The notes under the pieces: generated by a model | The model's input: only the letters and a program-made list of their open reading frames with translations | The model's database searches: none | Told to the model about the DNA's origin: nothing | In this document: in pieces, positions 12,121 through 23,960 of the stretch | Position numbering within the stretch: the stretch's first letter is position 1 | Layout of the letters: each line of letters starts with the position of its first letter | Translations under genes and position numbers: made by a program | Origin: Ceratothoa steindachneri | Lineage: Eukaryota > Arthropoda > Malacostraca > Isopoda > Cymothoidae | Length of the DNA stretch: 64,000 nucleotides | Direction of reading: 5' to 3' | NCBI GenBank assembly: GCA_963969495.1 | Contig: OZ018321.1 | Coordinates: 122,720,021-122,784,020, forward strand

Positions 12121-12197
<77 letters not shown>
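12121..12197. repeat. (TA)n microsatellite
   Basis: About 77 bp of TA ending close to the left arm of the fold-back element at 12208. Confidence 0.97.
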
Positions 12198-12201
<4 letters not shown>

Positions 12202-12207
12202 ATATGC

Positions 12208-12502
12208 AGATACATTCACAAAGGAAAAGTGATAAACGATACCGAGCGCTTTCTTCTTTATTCTTAAAGACCTTTTCACTGAATGAACCGGAGGCTGGAC
12301 ATACATGGCCTTAAATAGTAAAAGGGGTGAATAAACTACCCACTTCTGAACCTAATTAAGGTTCAGAGGTGGGTAGTCTAATTCCCCCTTTCACTCCTTA
12401 AGGCAATGTATGTCCAGCCTCCTGTTCACTCCTTGAAAAGATCTTTAGGAATAAAGACGAAAGCGCTGGGAATAGTTTTTTACTTTTCATTTGTGGTGTA
12501 TC
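12208..12502. mobile_element. Fold-back element (near-complete palindrome)
   Basis: The centre is ctgaacctaattaaggttcag at about 12346-12366. From there the two halves mirror each other for about 145 bp. Both contain ggctggacatacat (or its reverse), a gcgctttc tract, the ctttattc tract and a tgaaaagt/acttttca tract. The arms differ at many positions, so this is an old inverted repeat. There is no spacer and no coding potential. (TA)n tracts lie on both sides (12121-12197 and 12536-12571). Confidence 0.75.
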
Positions 12503-12531
12503 TACATAACTTTGACTTGCATGTTAGCTTT

Positions 12532-12535
<4 letters not shown>

Positions 12536-12571
<36 letters not shown>
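12536..12571. repeat. (TA)n microsatellite
   Basis: About 36 bp of TA, 34 bp beyond the right arm of the fold-back element. Confidence 0.95.
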
Positions 12572-12572
<1 letters not shown>

Positions 12573-12998
12573 AATACATGCATATATTGAGCCTGTTGCA
12601 TCATTATGCCTGGAAATGGGCTTTCTATAACTTCAGAGAGATTCTCTTATTAGGTTCTTTATGCTTAAGGATGCCTATTTTCGGAGTTTTTCTCTCCATT
12701 TTGTGCCGAATCTTCTTGCAGGTTTTGTGCAAATTTTAATTTGATTATTTTTTTTTGCTTTTTTCCTCACTCTTTATTTTTATATCCATTCATGTCTTTT
12801 ATGGTGCATACGAGCTATTCTCGAACATACCTATATCATTCTGTTTCTCTGAGTTTACTTCAGCTGCTTCCCCTGATTATGTTTAATGTACAAGTTTAAC
12901 TTGCATACCTTAAGAGTAGTAAATTGTATTGTTTAAAAATAGCGTTCAAAAAATAGATTTAAAGAAAACAACAAAAGTTTCTGGGGCATTACTAATAC
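12572..12998. other. No gene recognised
   Basis: T-rich sequence without a convincing gene. The right end may include the 3' untranslated part of the adjoining mariner relic. Confidence 0.35.
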
Positions 12999-14011
12999 TT
13001 ATTCCCCAAAATAAGCTCCATCATTCTCTATGATCTTCCTTTAGCCATCAGCCATTATCTAAATCTGTCCCAGATACCAGCCAGCTACTTTAGAATCATA
13101 AAACTGTAAATAAGCTTACTTCATTCCATCAAAACGGTTGAATTACTGGTAGCAGAGGTGTTCCATTGAGCGGAATAAGCCTTTGTCACTCAGAGCAGCA
13201 TCGGAACTGAATGGTGGATCAGGAAGAATCTCAACACCGTACATCTCTTTGAACTTCTCCATAGTCAGCCTGGCAGTGTGTGGCCTCGCATTGTCTTGCT
13301 AAATCAAAGCCTGAACTAGATTAATCAAAGCAGGATACTTATTCTCTAGTTCGTCGTACACACGGTCTAGCTGCTGGAAATACAGTTTATCGTTGATGGC
13401 GCAACCATAGGCAACAAGCACGAAATGCACTACTCCTTGGAATTTGCAACAGAGAGAAATCATGAATTTCTTTTGAAACCGAATCCGTTGTGATATTGAT
13501 TCTTGTTGTTCACCTCACCGAACACATTTCCTCTCTCGATCGTGATTAAGCAAGTATACACACTTCTCCTCTCATGTAATAATTCACCTTCAGAATCGGT
13601 CGCTCATGGGTTTATTGAGTAGTTGGCTGAGAATCTTTAATCTACGTGCAGCTTGTGCTTTAGTGATGTTATATGGATTCAATTTGGACTTCTTGTGAAC
13701 AAAATTCATTTGATGCAATTGGTTCAGCACAGTCTGATGAGATAAAAAAACAACACATTTCGCGGGATCACGGCTGCTTGCAGAAGGTTTAACTTTCAAT
13801 GCTGCCAATAAAGCGTCGCTGTCAAACGTATTTGATCGTACAGGGTAAGATCCCCGGAGTTGAAGCGTCTGTACCCCCTCAAGACGTTCACCTGACTGAA
13901 TGTGACTTTACCTTCAGTTTCACAAATTTACTTCAAACCAACTCTTGTAGAAAGGTTTCACTTGTAACATTAGCGAATCAAATCTCTAATTCTACTTTTT
14001 TCCAAACTCAT
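12999..14011 (-). pseudogene. mariner transposase relic
   Basis: It starts at Met 14011 ([13 protein letters not shown]) and ends at TAA 12999-13001, giving 1,013 bp, which is the usual length for a mariner transposase of about 340 residues. Visible blocks are ALKVKPSASSRDPAK and VVFLSHQTVLNQLHQMNF (HTH and linker, 13800-13690), LDRVYDELENKYPALI (about 13370), ARPHTARLTMEKFKEMYG with the region after the second catalytic Asp (13300-13235), and the C-terminal RKIIENDGAYFGE. Numerous frameshifts and stops are present. I did not find convincing terminal inverted repeats. Confidence 0.75.
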
Positions 14012-14166
14012 TTCTCTCAGTTAGGAATAAGGCCAAAAAAAAACTGCGCAGGAACCAAAAACAAGAGCAGCGTACGGAAACTAGTAGTCAAATGAGTAAG
14101 GTTTTGCTTAATAAAATTTTGTTGTTTTCTTTTCGCTTCCTAAGTGAGTCAGGACTTACTGGCCAA

Positions 14167-14171
<5 letters not shown>

Positions 14172-14255
<84 letters not shown>

Positions 14256-14276
14256 GTATATATATAGAGAGAGAGC

Positions 14277-14330
<54 letters not shown>

Positions 14331-14332
14331 GA
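14172..14332. repeat. Compound microsatellite (TA)n-(GA)n-(GACA)n
   Basis: About 95 bp of TA passes into about 35 bp of GA and then about seven units of GACA. Smaller GA/CT runs lie at 14503-14534 and 14695-14711. Confidence 0.96.
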
Positions 14333-17300
14333 AAGGGATGGAATTTTTTCTTCTCTTTCTGAATCCTGCGCTCTCCTATCTCAGACGCTTTTCAGTAGAA
14401 GCTTGTTAATTTATTTGTGGCTTGGTTGATATCACGGGAGATCACTCTTTATCATATTATTTGACCCATAAATACGCTTCTCCCGAGTTCATACCGAGTT
14501 CAAATAGAGAGAGAGAGGGAGAGAGAGAGAGAGTCGTTTTCTATTTTCTATTTCCACAATCTGTATCCCACGGGTTGATAAAGTAAACATCGTTTGCGAT
14601 TTAGACGTGGGACACAGAGGCTTCCTTCACACTCCTCTCTAATCTCAAGCCCCACAATACCAAGGTCATACATAAACTTCTTTATTGCGAACACCATCTC
14701 TCTCTCTCTCTCCTGGAAATTACAAGACTTCTTATCACATTGGCCACCGAACAAATCGTCCAAGTTGCTAAGATAGTCATTACCCCACGCTCATTCTAAC
14801 GATAAAGAAATTAAACTCATCTAGGTATACCCAGTTCATATCATCAAGCATTTATCTGTTGATAAACATAAATACTTAGAATTGATGTGCGTTATAATTC
14901 CACTCCTTTTCATCCACAACCTAAATAACTTCATTACGATCCATTGACAATGAAAAGACGTAAACTCACCTAAGTCCACTGGATTCTATTGAGCAACCAT
15001 TCGCTCATTATAGATTCAGTCAGAAGTATTAATTCACACGTCGATAAAGATCCTCACTTGTCATTCATAATTTAAATTCCTGAGTTTTTGAAATTAAGTA
15101 TTATTTTCATATTAAATTGTTTTTAAATTATTTCTATTACACCTTGCCTTAAAAAAAGGAAGTGGTGTCTGTTAGATATATTCCTGTAGGGAACCTTTGC
15201 CGATTAAGATATAAACCCGGCATTAGTCTTTCTATGATATTTGGGAAACAGAGCCAAGTATTGAAACTTCACACGGCCCTTTCTCCATAAAATGTTTTTC
15301 CCGGAGTGACTATATCACCCTCTACAGTTTTAGCTCCCTTCAAATGAATCCGTATCTCGCTATAAAGTGATAACCCTAGATTTACTGTTAAATCCGCTAT
15401 ACGCCAATTTTTCTTTTGCATTACTTTCAACTTTACTCATCTAATTTTTAATCATTGATTAGAACCCCATCCATCATCTTCCTGATCAAACAGAAGCAGC
15501 ACCAGCTTCCATCAAATATGAGATTAAAACCTCCTCACAAAATTAAGAACTGAATTTCAAGGAACTCTCAGAATCAAAGTCACGCAACTTTCCCACGCCC
15601 AATCGGATAACTATATTGTAAGTAACGAGACGGCAACAAGTTTTCAAATTGTATCCCGCAGATACGGTTCCACCTCTTCTCTATCTGGCTTGCTATACCG
15701 CTAAGGTGTCTGCGTGCTTTAATGGAAAATCTGGCATCAACTCATTTGTATTTCATGCACAAGCAATCACAGTGCAACCATACTATGTCTCGTAAATATC
15801 TTATCACCAGTAGCATTGGGTATCTAGCAAAATCATCAGGTCAGTAAAACAAAAATGTATAAATGACTCATGCAACATTGCATCCGCATAAGGTATCTCA
15901 GATTTAATCGGAGGTGCATCAGAGGTATCAGTGAAAATCCTGATTACTGACCTCTCATGGCAAAACAAGAGTGTGTTCCTAATGAGTTTAGAATATCAAA
16001 CCTTCCAGCCTCACGAGTGCTACCATTCATCTCTCCTTATTTCTGTTGCAATCAAGGAGAAATCAACGTAAACCTCCCACTCAACCAACGACTCAAGTAG
16101 GAGAACTAACTTTCCACCAGAAGCCCGACAACGCATCCACTAAAAATTCACAACTCCTTGCAAACGGCTTGGAAAGTGAGCAATTCTTCAGAATGGTACT
16201 CTTCACCTCGTCTCATTTCTATTTGGTATCACCGAATAATCAACCCATGCAATACCGCTTTCCAACAAACCAACTCAGCGTACTAACTTTCAAGCTAAAT
16301 ACGATCACTAGTCAGATATCTCAACTTTTTGAACAATAGAATTTGCTTTACTCTCATTCGTTGATCTATAATGTTCATCAACTTGGAAACTAGGGAGAAG
16401 CGATACTTCAATTAACGCAATGTAATGGTCAGTTCGCGCGATCGCTCTCAACATTCAATGTCATGTTCATGTGGTGTTGTATATCATTTTATGCCTGAAA
16501 ACTGTCATTCATCCACTTTACTCCTAACATTTACAGAGAGACACACAACTATCGATTACACACACTTTACAAGAAATATGTTGCTACAAAGATACACTCA
16601 CCAATCAATTCACAAGCATTCGAGTGAAATGTAGAAACAAACATGATTCCTTTGAACATTTTAATCTGGAAATTATTTTTCTTTTTCAAAATGAATCGTA
16701 ATTTGTTTATTAAATTCTCGTGTAAGCGAGAGTTTCTCAAATTACAATCATATTGATCGAGTTCAATTAGTCCTAAAAATAACAATTTCGTCTCGACCAA
16801 TTGCTTTTTCCTCTTCATTATAATAAGTCTCACAATTGTCGCCGGTAGTCAGTCCTTCAACCACATTTTTTTTCACATTCGTGATCCACCTGCTCAGGTC
16901 AGATATGTACACTGGGTGCTTGGATCAAGATTGTAACATATCTTGGATTAAGGAAGTTCATTATTATTCATTTTTGTTATTGATAGTGGCATCATGTACT
17001 CGCTCTATGGTCGATTAATTTATACCATTTTGTTTTTAGATTAAGTTATATTTTAATATTTTCATTCGTTTATAACTTTTCTCCGTGATCGGAAAAGTTA
17101 TTATATTTGAATTAATGCAGGGTTATTAAAAAGTAAAAAACTCATGCTCTGGCCTTGTCCTGTAAGATGTATATTTCAGTCCCTGGAGCATTTTATTCTA
17201 TGAAAAGTGTAAAATGAGGACAAATATAGGTTTGATGAATGATGTTGTATAATTTTAATATAGTTCGTTATGTTTTTTGTAAAAAGAAATATTTGAAACA

Positions 17301-18590
17301 TTTTCAATTCCCAATATAGTTCTATCTAAAGAAAAGTGTGCAACCATTGTTGCTCTATACCAAAATGGCCTGAAATGCAAATAGCTTAGCTGATTATTTA
17401 TTGTATCAATAAACTGATCTTTTGCATCAACAACGACAAAAATACGGGTTAGACACTTGTGAAGAAGTCTTTCAGACGCCTATGAGCATCCAATAAACCC
17501 TAAGATCGTTTCTTGGTAAGGTCCCTGATCAAGAATTGGCTTGACTCTAGTGTCAAGCTTACTCACGATTAAAAAGTACCAGGCGTAAACGCTTCAGCGT
17601 CAACAGCGAGGGCGAGACATTTCTACAAAGGTCTCTCTATTCGAGAAGGGCTTTGGAGAAGCCTCAGCTCCAGTGGGAGAGCCAGTATATAAATTTGGGG
17701 GAGGCAAACCTGAATTCCTTCCCTTAAGTAGTCTGTAAAAAAGGCAAGCGATCATTAATAATGGTTATCTTACACATCATTGATAATAAATAACAGTATT
17801 TCACGTTGCACAGGTAATACATTTCTTAAATCCAAATTTTGTGTCCACGCTTGATAAAATTCTGAATTAATGTTTATTGTAGTTTTTGGACGTCAGCTTA
17901 ATTTATCTGTATTTCAGACATGTATCATATTAGGTACATTCGTTTGCGACAACTTCAAAACTGTTTTATATATATTCTATATTATTACATAACTCTTTCC
18001 AAATAGCAGAATACAAGTATAGCTTAATAACTATATATAACGATAAAAGGGTCTGAAAGCTTTAATAAGAGCATCTAACACACATTTATATAACGCAGCA
18101 TTGATAACTGTATGTTACATAATCATCAACCTCCTTTTCCTCTAGGCAAATACATTGATTACGCAATCTATTCTAAAATAAATTTCGCTGCGAACACCGA
18201 ACAGCGCCAGGCAGTTGAAGTGTTCTTGACCAATGGTTTACTTTAAATACGTTTACATTCGCTTCAGGCCGAAAATAAACACTGATCATCTGCGTTCGTT
18301 AGTGGTAAAATAATTAAAACTTAGACGAGCCTTCCGGGTTTTGATACATTCATGTTTGTACGCCGCTTAATGAAGTCACTTCGCTTTTCACCAGGGGCTG
18401 ATAAAAAAAAGAAATTTTAAGGAGTGCTTCAGCCCTTTCAGCCTCCCTCCCCAGCCATGGATCCACGCCTGGTCATCTCACCTAGAAAAACCTTACATAT
18501 AGGCACGAGTTTTGTGGGAAATATACAAGATGGAGTGTTGGAAATATTGGAGTCAAGTGATAATCTCTGATGAAGCCACTCCTCTGCTCC
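14333..18590. other. No gene recognised in about 4.2 kb
   Basis: Apart from the short GA/CT runs and one TATA-like site near 17685, I see no recognisable protein, RNA or long repeat. A 97-codon frame at 16046-16339 is polar and low in complexity and has no recognisable domain; I do not treat it as a gene. Confidence 0.4.
17681..17692 (+). promoter_or_regulatory. TATA-box-like site, weak candidate
   Basis: The word agtatataaattt sits at the end of a locally GC-richer stretch (17585-17680). In a real promoter, transcription would start about 30 bp further on, near the tract gaattccttcccttaag. No open frame of note follows within 700 bp, so any gene would need to begin with a short exon. In AT-rich DNA such a word occurs often by chance. 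Confidence 0.15.
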
Positions 18591-18599
18591 TAAAGTTAT

Positions 18600-19750
18600 A
18601 CAGCACCGGGAGTATTGCGTTCGGCCTTTTTGGAGCACTTTTCGTGTCACGCTGGAACCGTGCTAGTGTGTACTTATAGCTCCAAGTCCCAACATGGGAT
18701 CGGTTTCCATGCCCTATCTCCTCTGTTTGAAGTCAGCGGAGCTCTGCCAGTTGCTGCTTCAGTCTTCACGGCCGAGCTGGTTGCAATACAGTGCTCAGTA
18801 CGGGAGATTTTGCGACAGACCCGAAAAGCAGAGCAGAGTGTGATTTATATATTTATATTGGGTGTGGGAATTCACGGCAGCGCCTGGTTCGCTATATCCG
18901 TGACGTTACGGTTTTGGTGATCTATGCGGTTGTCGAGATTATCACTGCTGGGTTCCTAGACATGTGGGGATTGCGGGCAATGAGCACGCCAAAGAGTCCG
19001 TGAGTACTGGGCAACCAGCCCATCGTTTTGCCTCTTCCTCACAACGATTGCATGGGATGAATCTGGGTAGCCCTCCGGAGTGCTTGGCAAAGAAGATGCG
19101 AGTAAACCAAAGTAAACTTAAAGTTGCGTGCCATTGCGCCGCCACTGTTCCCATGGATCTACCTCATGATGCTCCGACTGCTTCATGTTGCTTTCTATCA
19201 TCTCCGAATTGGACACAGTCGCGGGACGCACCGCAATTTGATGGAACGCTCCTCTGGACCTTATTTTGACGACTGAGTTGTTCCCCAGACTGTTCGTCAC
19301 TTTCTTGTTGAATGTCCCAGTCTGGGTGATCTTCGTGCACATTACCTTTCCCGGTACCGGGACGAGTGAGGTTGTTAACTCTTGTATCTTATATTTAAGA
19401 CTGATTTGTGCGCACAGACTTGCGGAATTTATGACTTTGGTGAGCAGGCTGCCATCCTCCACTTTATTTGTCTCTTTGTTGTTGTTCGCATGGCCTTGCA
19501 CTGTGGAAGGCAGGCCTATCCCCGATGCTGGACTACGCTTCCTTCTTGTTGCCGTTTTGCTAATCTTGTTTTTTGTTTTATTTGTTTTTGTTTTTATTCC
19601 GTGTTTTAGCATTTGATCTGTTTTTATCTTAGTTATTTAAATGTTATTTGTTTTTAAATCTAGCCTAGTGTTATTAGGATGTAGTATGAGTATGATGACT
19701 TTTGCCCTAGTTGACAGTCAGCAAATTGGGTCTTAAAATAAAACAAACGC
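18600..19750 (+). pseudogene. LINE 3' end: RNase H domain, zinc-type C-terminus and tail
   Basis: The plus strand encodes ASVFTAELVAIQCSVREILR (about 18755-18815), which resembles the E-x-x-A block of LINE RNase H, followed in other frames by HVGIAGNEHAKESV (about 18960-19005). Further on, LRIGHSRGTHRNLMERSSGP (about 19205-19262) and VRHFLVECPSLGDLRAHYLS (about 19290-19350) match the C-terminal domain seen after RT/RNase H in R1/Jockey/I-type elements. The 3' part ends in an A-rich tail (aaaataaaacaaacg, about 19735-19750). The RT and endonuclease are absent, as expected for a 5'-truncated insertion, and there are frame changes. Confidence 0.75.
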
Positions 19751-20455
19751 TTTAAATTTCCCAAATATTAGTGCCATCTGTCTCATAAGTGAATATCATT
19801 TTGATCTTTATGTGCATTTCCTTATCTGATAGGGGATTTCGTCCATGCTGCAAGGGAAGGATTTTGCTACCTTTCTACGTAAACGGATCCTAGTCCACCC
19901 TGTTATAATATTTCTGTGCTTAAACGTAAAGTATGCAAGTAGAGATATTTGATGAAGTGCTCTTTAATGTAGGAAAATAGTGAGGGTCATAATTATATTT
20001 GTAATATTGCGAGAAAATTAATTGACTCACATTTTAGACTCACGTTTGTGAATTTAATATAGATGGATGCTAGTATTCCTATACTACTTTGATCTTTGGT
20101 AGTGCCTATAGTAGAGAAATGCTTAGAAGGTTGCACTTATATAATGATGAGCCTAGTGATCGCAAGAATATAGTGTGATTAGAGCTTGTGTTCAATGGCT
20201 AATTCCCTGATGTGCAGAAATGGAAGCATAAAATGTAGGTAAGTGTTGACCAAAGATAGGCGACGGATTTACATCACAAGCAGATATAATTATAAATAAA
20301 TAATCGATGAGCTAAATAGATTAAACTATTAGGATTATTATAAGTAAGAGTTGGGTAAAAAGTAATAAATATATTTGTGTACAAATTTAGTCAGACAGAC
20401 ACCAGCGTGTCAGGGAGTGCGTGAGTAAAAGAAAAATCCTCCAGGTCTATAAGCA
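19751..20455. other. No gene recognised
   Basis: AT-rich sequence after the LINE tail. I see nothing coding or repetitive beyond simple runs. Confidence 0.4.
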
Positions 20456-21115
20456 TTAATGATTAGATCTTGAGGTCTGATGAGAGAGAGAAAGGAAAAG
20501 AAAAGGAGAGAAAGATGAAAGAGTGAGAATAGGATAGAGAGATGGCTGGGAGAGACGGAAAGAGGAGGTAGGAGAGGGGGAAAGTGTGAGAGCAAAGGAG
20601 AAATACAGAGACATTGGAGAGAGCGAGAAGATAAATGGTTAAAAGAAAGTGTTAGGAGGGGAGGAAATGGGGATATAGAGGAGAAAGAAAAGGGAGATAG
20701 AGTTGGGAGACATGTAATTGAGAGAGAGGAAAGAGAGACGGGAGAGAGCGGGGCAATCAAAAGAGAGTTGGGGCATTAAGAGAAAGAGAGAGAAAGGAGA
20801 CATGGAAGAATCTATGGAACGGAAAGGGAGAGAGATGAAAGAGAGACAGGAGAGGGAAGGGAAAGCAAAATGGGGGAAATTAACAGAAAGAGAGGAAAAG
20901 GAGAGAAGGAAGAGCCTATGTAACGGAAAGGGAGAGAGAGGAGATATCAAGGCAAAAAAAGAGTGTAAATATTTGGGTGTATTGAGCTAGATAGAAGGGA
21001 GAAGGAGTATATATAAATAGAGCTTTAGAAAGATGAGATAGAAGTGATAGAGAGGAAGAGAAAGATAGAAAGAGAAAAAGAATAAATGTAAGTAAGAGAG
21101 AAAGAAAGAGATTTC
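20456..21115. repeat. Purine-rich (GA-rich) block with weak tandem structure
   Basis: About 650 bp on the plus strand consist mostly of G and A. Part is tandemly duplicated: a unit containing ctatggaacggaaagggaga near 20810 recurs about 104 bp later as ctatgtaacggaaagggaga. The long Ser/Pro/Leu frames read on the minus strand here are produced by composition. Confidence 0.8.
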
Positions 21116-22063
21116 CATTTTGGATCTATTCCGGGTATTTTACTTTAAAATCATTTTAGCGCGTTCTAAAATGCACTTTTGTTACATTCATATGTAGCGC
21201 GATTTATGGTCCTGGCCTCCGATGTTGGGACGCACTAATAACTCTCCCCCTCCACTTTGGGTCCCGAGTATTTGGTTACACATTTTGTAAGAAGACTAAG
21301 TTAAGTGTTCCTTAGATCTTGGTCTTCCCCCCTCTCTTGGGTGTGGAGTTGTCTAGAGCCTCTTAAGAACTAACATATTTTTAAGATCAGATAGGCCCAA
21401 GATTTATTACCACAAACAGTCGCTTATTGAGTCCACCGAAATCTATTAAGGACAGAGAAGATGAAGATGAAACTCGCTTTCAAAACATTCTCCATTTCCA
21501 CAGGCTTTTCTTAGTACATTTCCAATTGACTTTCCAATCTATTAAGTATTTTTTTTTAATTTAGTATTAACGATAGGTTAATTTAAACTTTTATTGAATA
21601 ATCTACGAAGTAGACTATTTATAAATCCATTACCTTTATCGATGCTACCTATCCAACGCCTCACCCCACTGACTCTGCAACCGCAATGAAACCTCTCTTT
21701 CATAAGCGGGACTTACAGTCAGATGCAAGTTTCATTTATCAAATTTCAATACCACTATCTTAAAATATTCAAAGAGTTAAATTTGTTACTGACTACAACT
21801 ATCTACCAACCAGCGAGAAAAATTAGAACTCAACTCATCTCAATCGATACGTGGACAAGACATTTAACTTTTCGAAAACATCTAATTCGAATATTGCCTT
21901 CTCTAAAGCCCTTTCTATATATAACCCGTAAAGATAATAATCATCTAGTGGAAATAGCCGTATTAGAATATGAGGTGACCCAGAAATATAGAGAGAAGTG
22001 GCCCAGCGTCATATCCTTGGATGGAGTTTGACTAAAAAAAATGGGTAAAATGACCATTTTTTA
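21116..22063. other. Unassigned; one 102-codon frame of unknown nature
   Basis: A plus-strand frame runs at 21723-22031 from ATG to TGA. It encodes an unremarkable basic protein (for example TWTRHLTFRKHLIRILPSL) with no family I recognise, no signal peptide and no nearby splice or promoter signal. It ends beside the LINE relic on the other strand. Chance is the likely explanation. Confidence 0.3.
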
Positions 22064-23960
22064 TTAAAAAAAGATAGAAAGGTATTGTAAAGCTGAGGGG
22101 TCAAAGTTCAGGCCAACACCATTAGTGATTCGCACCCTATTCAGTATACTAATTCCATTGCCCCGCTGAACAGCATTACTTAGTTTCTGCTTAAACCATC
22201 CAGCCTCCGTAGGGTCACCAGTAGTTTTTCTGAAAAGAGAACCAATTTCTTTAATAACTCGTGCACTTGATGGACTAATAACCCCACTAATTTCGATGGC
22301 CATTGGCTCAAACAGAAACCTCTCATTCAGGGCCAAGTACTGTATATTTTAGATTTTCTGCAACTGTTGCATCTGAAGCTACATAGTCCGATGACCGCTT
22401 AATAATATGCTCAGAATAAGCATTGGCACATGTCACATCCAAACACAGATTGTTTCCATTCCTAAAAGGAAACATTGTTATCCAATCTGAACGCTTACCA
22501 TCTCCTCGGTCGAGGCAAACTGGCCCCAAATAGGCTGGCAATCTTGCTCTTTTAAGGGTTCAGCATACTATATCATTGAAGGCAGAGTGTCTATGTAACT
22601 TTCCAGCAACCAGCTGGCAAGACAAGAGGTGCATACCCAGAGGATTTAAACCAAATCCACATTTACACTTATGTGGCTCAAAAATTGTCGAACCCACCCT
22701 CAAAGCTATGGTAACTCTAAGGGTCTCCAGATCCAACTGAGTTCCCAAAGATGGGACCGGAATGTCTGACCACCAACCGCCACTATCAGTATGCCCTGCG
22801 GCTAGCAGATGGGCTCTAGCAACCTGATTTGTCCTCTCTTTAACGCCATTCAGTTTGGAGAGAGCAAGAGGTAGATCCCAACATTTCTGCTTCGAGCGGT
22901 ACTCATTTTCAGGTTCAAAGTCATTGTTCCCAAGTATCTCCTTCCAGAATATAATAGGTCCAGCCATCCTGTCCACTTGAACCAAGCTAGTAACCGGTAA
23001 AAGAACCGCTCGCATTAAAGGGTTTTGACTGAAGTCAAGGAGGATAGGTACCTAGGGGAAGCAATGTCTTGTGCAATCATACTTCTAAGCCACCCATTCC
23101 ATATGGAAGAGTTACCTGAGTCCATGAATCCCTTGAAAAGTCACTGTTGATTAGTTTGGAGACTGGATTTTCCACAGAGTCATCGAAAACTTCGAAGATT
23201 ACATCTCCCTGTTTGCGGGAGGGGAGCTCAAGATGTACTGCAGCTCATGTAAAGAAAATGAATATTTTAATAAGACCAAAGCTTGGTGTGGACCAATTAA
23301 TTGGATGTGGGATATCATTCGTTTAGGGCTTTATGTTTTGTGTGTATAGCCTGTCTGATTGCTTCCCCAGTGATGGGAGAGCCCAATACAGACAAATCAT
23401 ACAAAGCCACAATCTTAACATGAGGAAAACTGTTTAATTTTTTTTTAGGAATGGCTTCAGTATCATTATCATTTATGATAGTCAACTCACATTTTGAGCT
23501 ATTAATCTCTAGCCCTATTTTGTTAAATTCAGGGATGATAGATTTAAGGTCATCAAAGATTTGGTGAGGGGGGGAGGGTATCAGCAATTGAACCATCGTC
23601 CAAGTACCAGATATTAAGTTATGATTTTAGGCTTTTAATGATCTTATCCATACAGTGTGAAACAGTGCAGGTCCCAGTTGGTCTCCCTCTTGTATGTCAG
23701 TAGCAGAATAGAAAATTCCACATCCATACAAGAGTGAGGTTGGCCAGAAGTATGCTTGATTTAACATTTTACTTAAATAAAGCATCTTCTCATAGGCATC
23801 CCCAAGAAAAACATCCCTATGAATGCAATTAAAAGCATTCTTCAAGTTAACCTTCAAAAAGACCCGCTCTGGAGCATCACTAGTCAAATATTCCCAGGCT
23901 GAATGGGTAGCCGCCTCACAACCTCCCTAGTAGCAAATCCAAGCTCGACTGCTCTAAGGT
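22064..23960 (-). pseudogene. LINE polymerase relic: RT, CCHC motif and restriction-like nuclease
   Basis: Reading leftwards, RVFLKVNLKNAFNCIHRDVF (about 23865-23806) is the RT block with catalytic Asp context, DIQEGDQLGPALFHTVW follows, and the RT active site YLDDGSIAD is present (about 23612-23586), broken from the next block by a frameshift at a poly-G/C run. GLEINSSKCELTI comes next. After a gap come CKCGFGLNPLGMHLLSC and RHSAFND (about 22645-22575), a C-x-C...H...C...H arrangement, and then DGKRSDWITMFPF...LCLDVT (22490-22430), which resembles the (R/K)PD-x(12-14)-D core of restriction-like endonucleases in R2/NeSL-type LINEs. The C-terminal FLFEPMAIEISG and NAVQRGNGISIL complete it. The Pro of the PD motif is Ser here. 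Several stops and shifts make it inactive. The exact clade is uncertain. Confidence 0.72.

Noticed and set aside
16046..16339. 97-codon plus-strand frame as a gene
   Set aside because: Polar, low-complexity translation, with no promoter, splice or domain signals.
19118..19612. 164-codon minus-strand frame
   Set aside because: It overlaps the plus-strand LINE C-terminal domain, which has clear motifs; the minus frame has none.
20410..20990. Ser/Pro/Leu-rich and Arg/Glu/Lys-rich frames of 90-116 residues
   Set aside because: They arise from the purine-rich composition; both strands are open and neither has domain features.
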